Below are positions 5,229-5,899 of a DNA stretch of 5,899 nt, one piece after another (position 1 is the first letter of the stretch; the number at the start of each line of letters is the position of its first letter). The stretch comes from Eubacteriales Family XIII. Incertae Sedis bacterium (GTDB lineage Bacteria; Bacillota; Clostridia; Peptostreptococcales; Anaerovoracaceae), in the NCBI GenBank assembly GCA_031281765.1, contig JAITEX010000022.1:1-5899 (forward strand), read 5' to 3'. The notes beneath the pieces are model-generated. The model searched no databases and had not been told where the DNA came from. It worked only from the letters and a program-made list of their open reading frames with translations. A program made the position numbers and the translations under genes.

Positions 5229-5899
5229 GAGGCGTCTCCTTCCGCGAAAATGCTATCGGCGAAACGCTGCGCGTCGAATACTTCCATATCCTGCAGACGC
5301 TCCCCGACCCCGAGCAGTTTGATGGGCAGATCGAACTCGTCCGATACCGTAATCGCGATGCCGCCCTTCGCCGTGCCGTCGAGCTTCGTAATGACGATGC
5401 CCGTAATGTCCGCGGCGGCGCCAAATTCCTTTGCCTGGCTTATGGCATTCTTGCCCGTGGTCGCGTCGAGGACGAGCAGCGTCTCGCGCGCCGCCTCGGG
5501 GAACTCCCGGTCAATCACCTTGTTCATCTTTTCAAGTTCGTTCATCAGGTTCCTCTTGTTTTGCAGCCGGCCTGCCGTATCGCAGATAAGTACGTCCACG
5601 CCACGCGCCTTCGCCGCCGCCACGGCGTCATATATGACTGCCGACGGGTCGGCGCCCTCCGCATGCCGCACGATGTCCGCGCCGGCGCGCTTCGCCCAGA
5701 TTTCAAGCTGGTCCGCCGCAGCCGCGCGGAAGGTATCCGCCGCGGCGAGCAGGACTTTCTTTCCGCCCCGTATATACTGCGAAGCGAGCTTTGCTATCGT
5801 CGTCGTCTTGCCGCCGCCGTTCACGCCTATCATCAGTATAATGAGCGGATAGCTATCCGCGAGCCTATTGCGCTCGCCCTTGTCGACGAGGTCGCGAAT
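5225..5899 (-). CDS. ftsY: Signal recognition particle receptor FtsY, C-terminal 224 residues; 5' end outside window
   Basis: This SRP-family GTPase receives the SRP-ribosome complex at the cytoplasmic membrane for co-translational insertion of membrane proteins. The frame is open to the right edge. The visible part covers the end of the N domain (LADSYPLIIL) and all of the G domain. Fragment positions are: P-loop GVNGGGKTTT (25-34), DTFRAAAADQL (55-65), DTAGR (107-111), TKLDGTAKGG (171-180) and GVGE (197-200). The DTFRAAA and GVGERLQDMEVFD segments, together with the absence of a methionine-rich M domain, separate it from Ffh. The missing N-terminus should hold the N domain and perhaps an acidic A domain. 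The ATG at 5833 falls inside the P-loop strand and is not the real start. It is the most upstream visible gene of the operon and overlaps der by four bases. Confidence 0.97.
   Translation of the reverse strand: MRDLVDKGERNRLADSYPLIILMIGVNGGGKTTTIAKLASQYIRGGKKVLLAAADTFRAAAADQLEIWAKRAGADIVRHAEGADPSAVIYDAVAAAKARGVDVLICDTAGRLQNKRNLMNELEKMNKVIDREFPEAARETLLVLDATTGKNAISQAKEFGAAADITGIVITKLDGTAKGGIAITVSDEFDLPIKLLGVGERLQDMEVFDAQRFADSIFAEGDAS

Noticed and set aside
5831..5833. ATG 5833 as the ftsY start
   Set aside because: It would begin one residue before the P-loop and drop the N domain. The frame continues open through 22 FtsY-like residues to the window edge.
4371..5852. Plus-strand open frame of 493 codons opposite der and ftsY
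   Set aside because: It is the longest shadow frame and crosses the der/ftsY boundary without interruption, as an antisense frame can. No domain or start signal supports it, and both opposing genes are certain.

Overview
The window looks like ordinary chromosomal DNA from a moderately GC-rich bacterium. Every protein gene is a recognisable core-genome gene, and no phage, plasmid, CRISPR or transposase gene is visible. Isoleucine is often encoded by ATA despite the GC-rich context, in every gene. The medium-length ACT-domain threonine ammonia-lyase, the tight der-plsY-gpsA order and the form of RarA fit an anaerobic member of the Bacillota best. That placement is inference from gene content and resemblance, and the class cannot be set from this window.

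Layout: (1) 1-812, minus strand: the N-terminal 270 codons of rarA, a replication-fork AAA+ ATPase, running off the left edge. (2) 813-865: a 53-bp divergent spacer with an AT-rich, perfectly palindromic -10-like block that could serve rarA and ilvA. (3) 866-2104, plus strand: ilvA, the only plus-strand gene. (4) 2103-2199: a 97-bp repeat element filling the gap between the convergent 3' ends of ilvA and gpsA. It has three copies of a GACACA..GGGACGGTTCC unit, two of which form a 70-bp near-perfect palindrome. (5) 2200-5899, minus strand: an operon-like run transcribed ftsY (5' end outside the window), der, plsY, gpsA. The junctions are a 4-nt overlap, a 12-nt gap and an 11-nt gap.

How the genes fit together: PlsY and GpsA are consecutive suppliers for phospholipid synthesis. 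GpsA makes sn-glycerol 3-phosphate and PlsY acylates it at the membrane. FtsY delivers ribosomes carrying membrane proteins to the translocon, and Der matures the 50S subunit. The operon therefore joins ribosome assembly, membrane-protein targeting and membrane-lipid synthesis, all growth-linked. IlvA (threonine to 2-oxobutanoate) and RarA are functionally separate neighbours.

No new protein system was found. The part least explained by known genes is the palindromic repeat between ilvA and gpsA, followed by the shared promoter region with a possibly leaderless rarA transcript. No stretch over 300 bases lacks a gene. The long plus-strand open frames opposite the minus-strand genes are compositional shadows.
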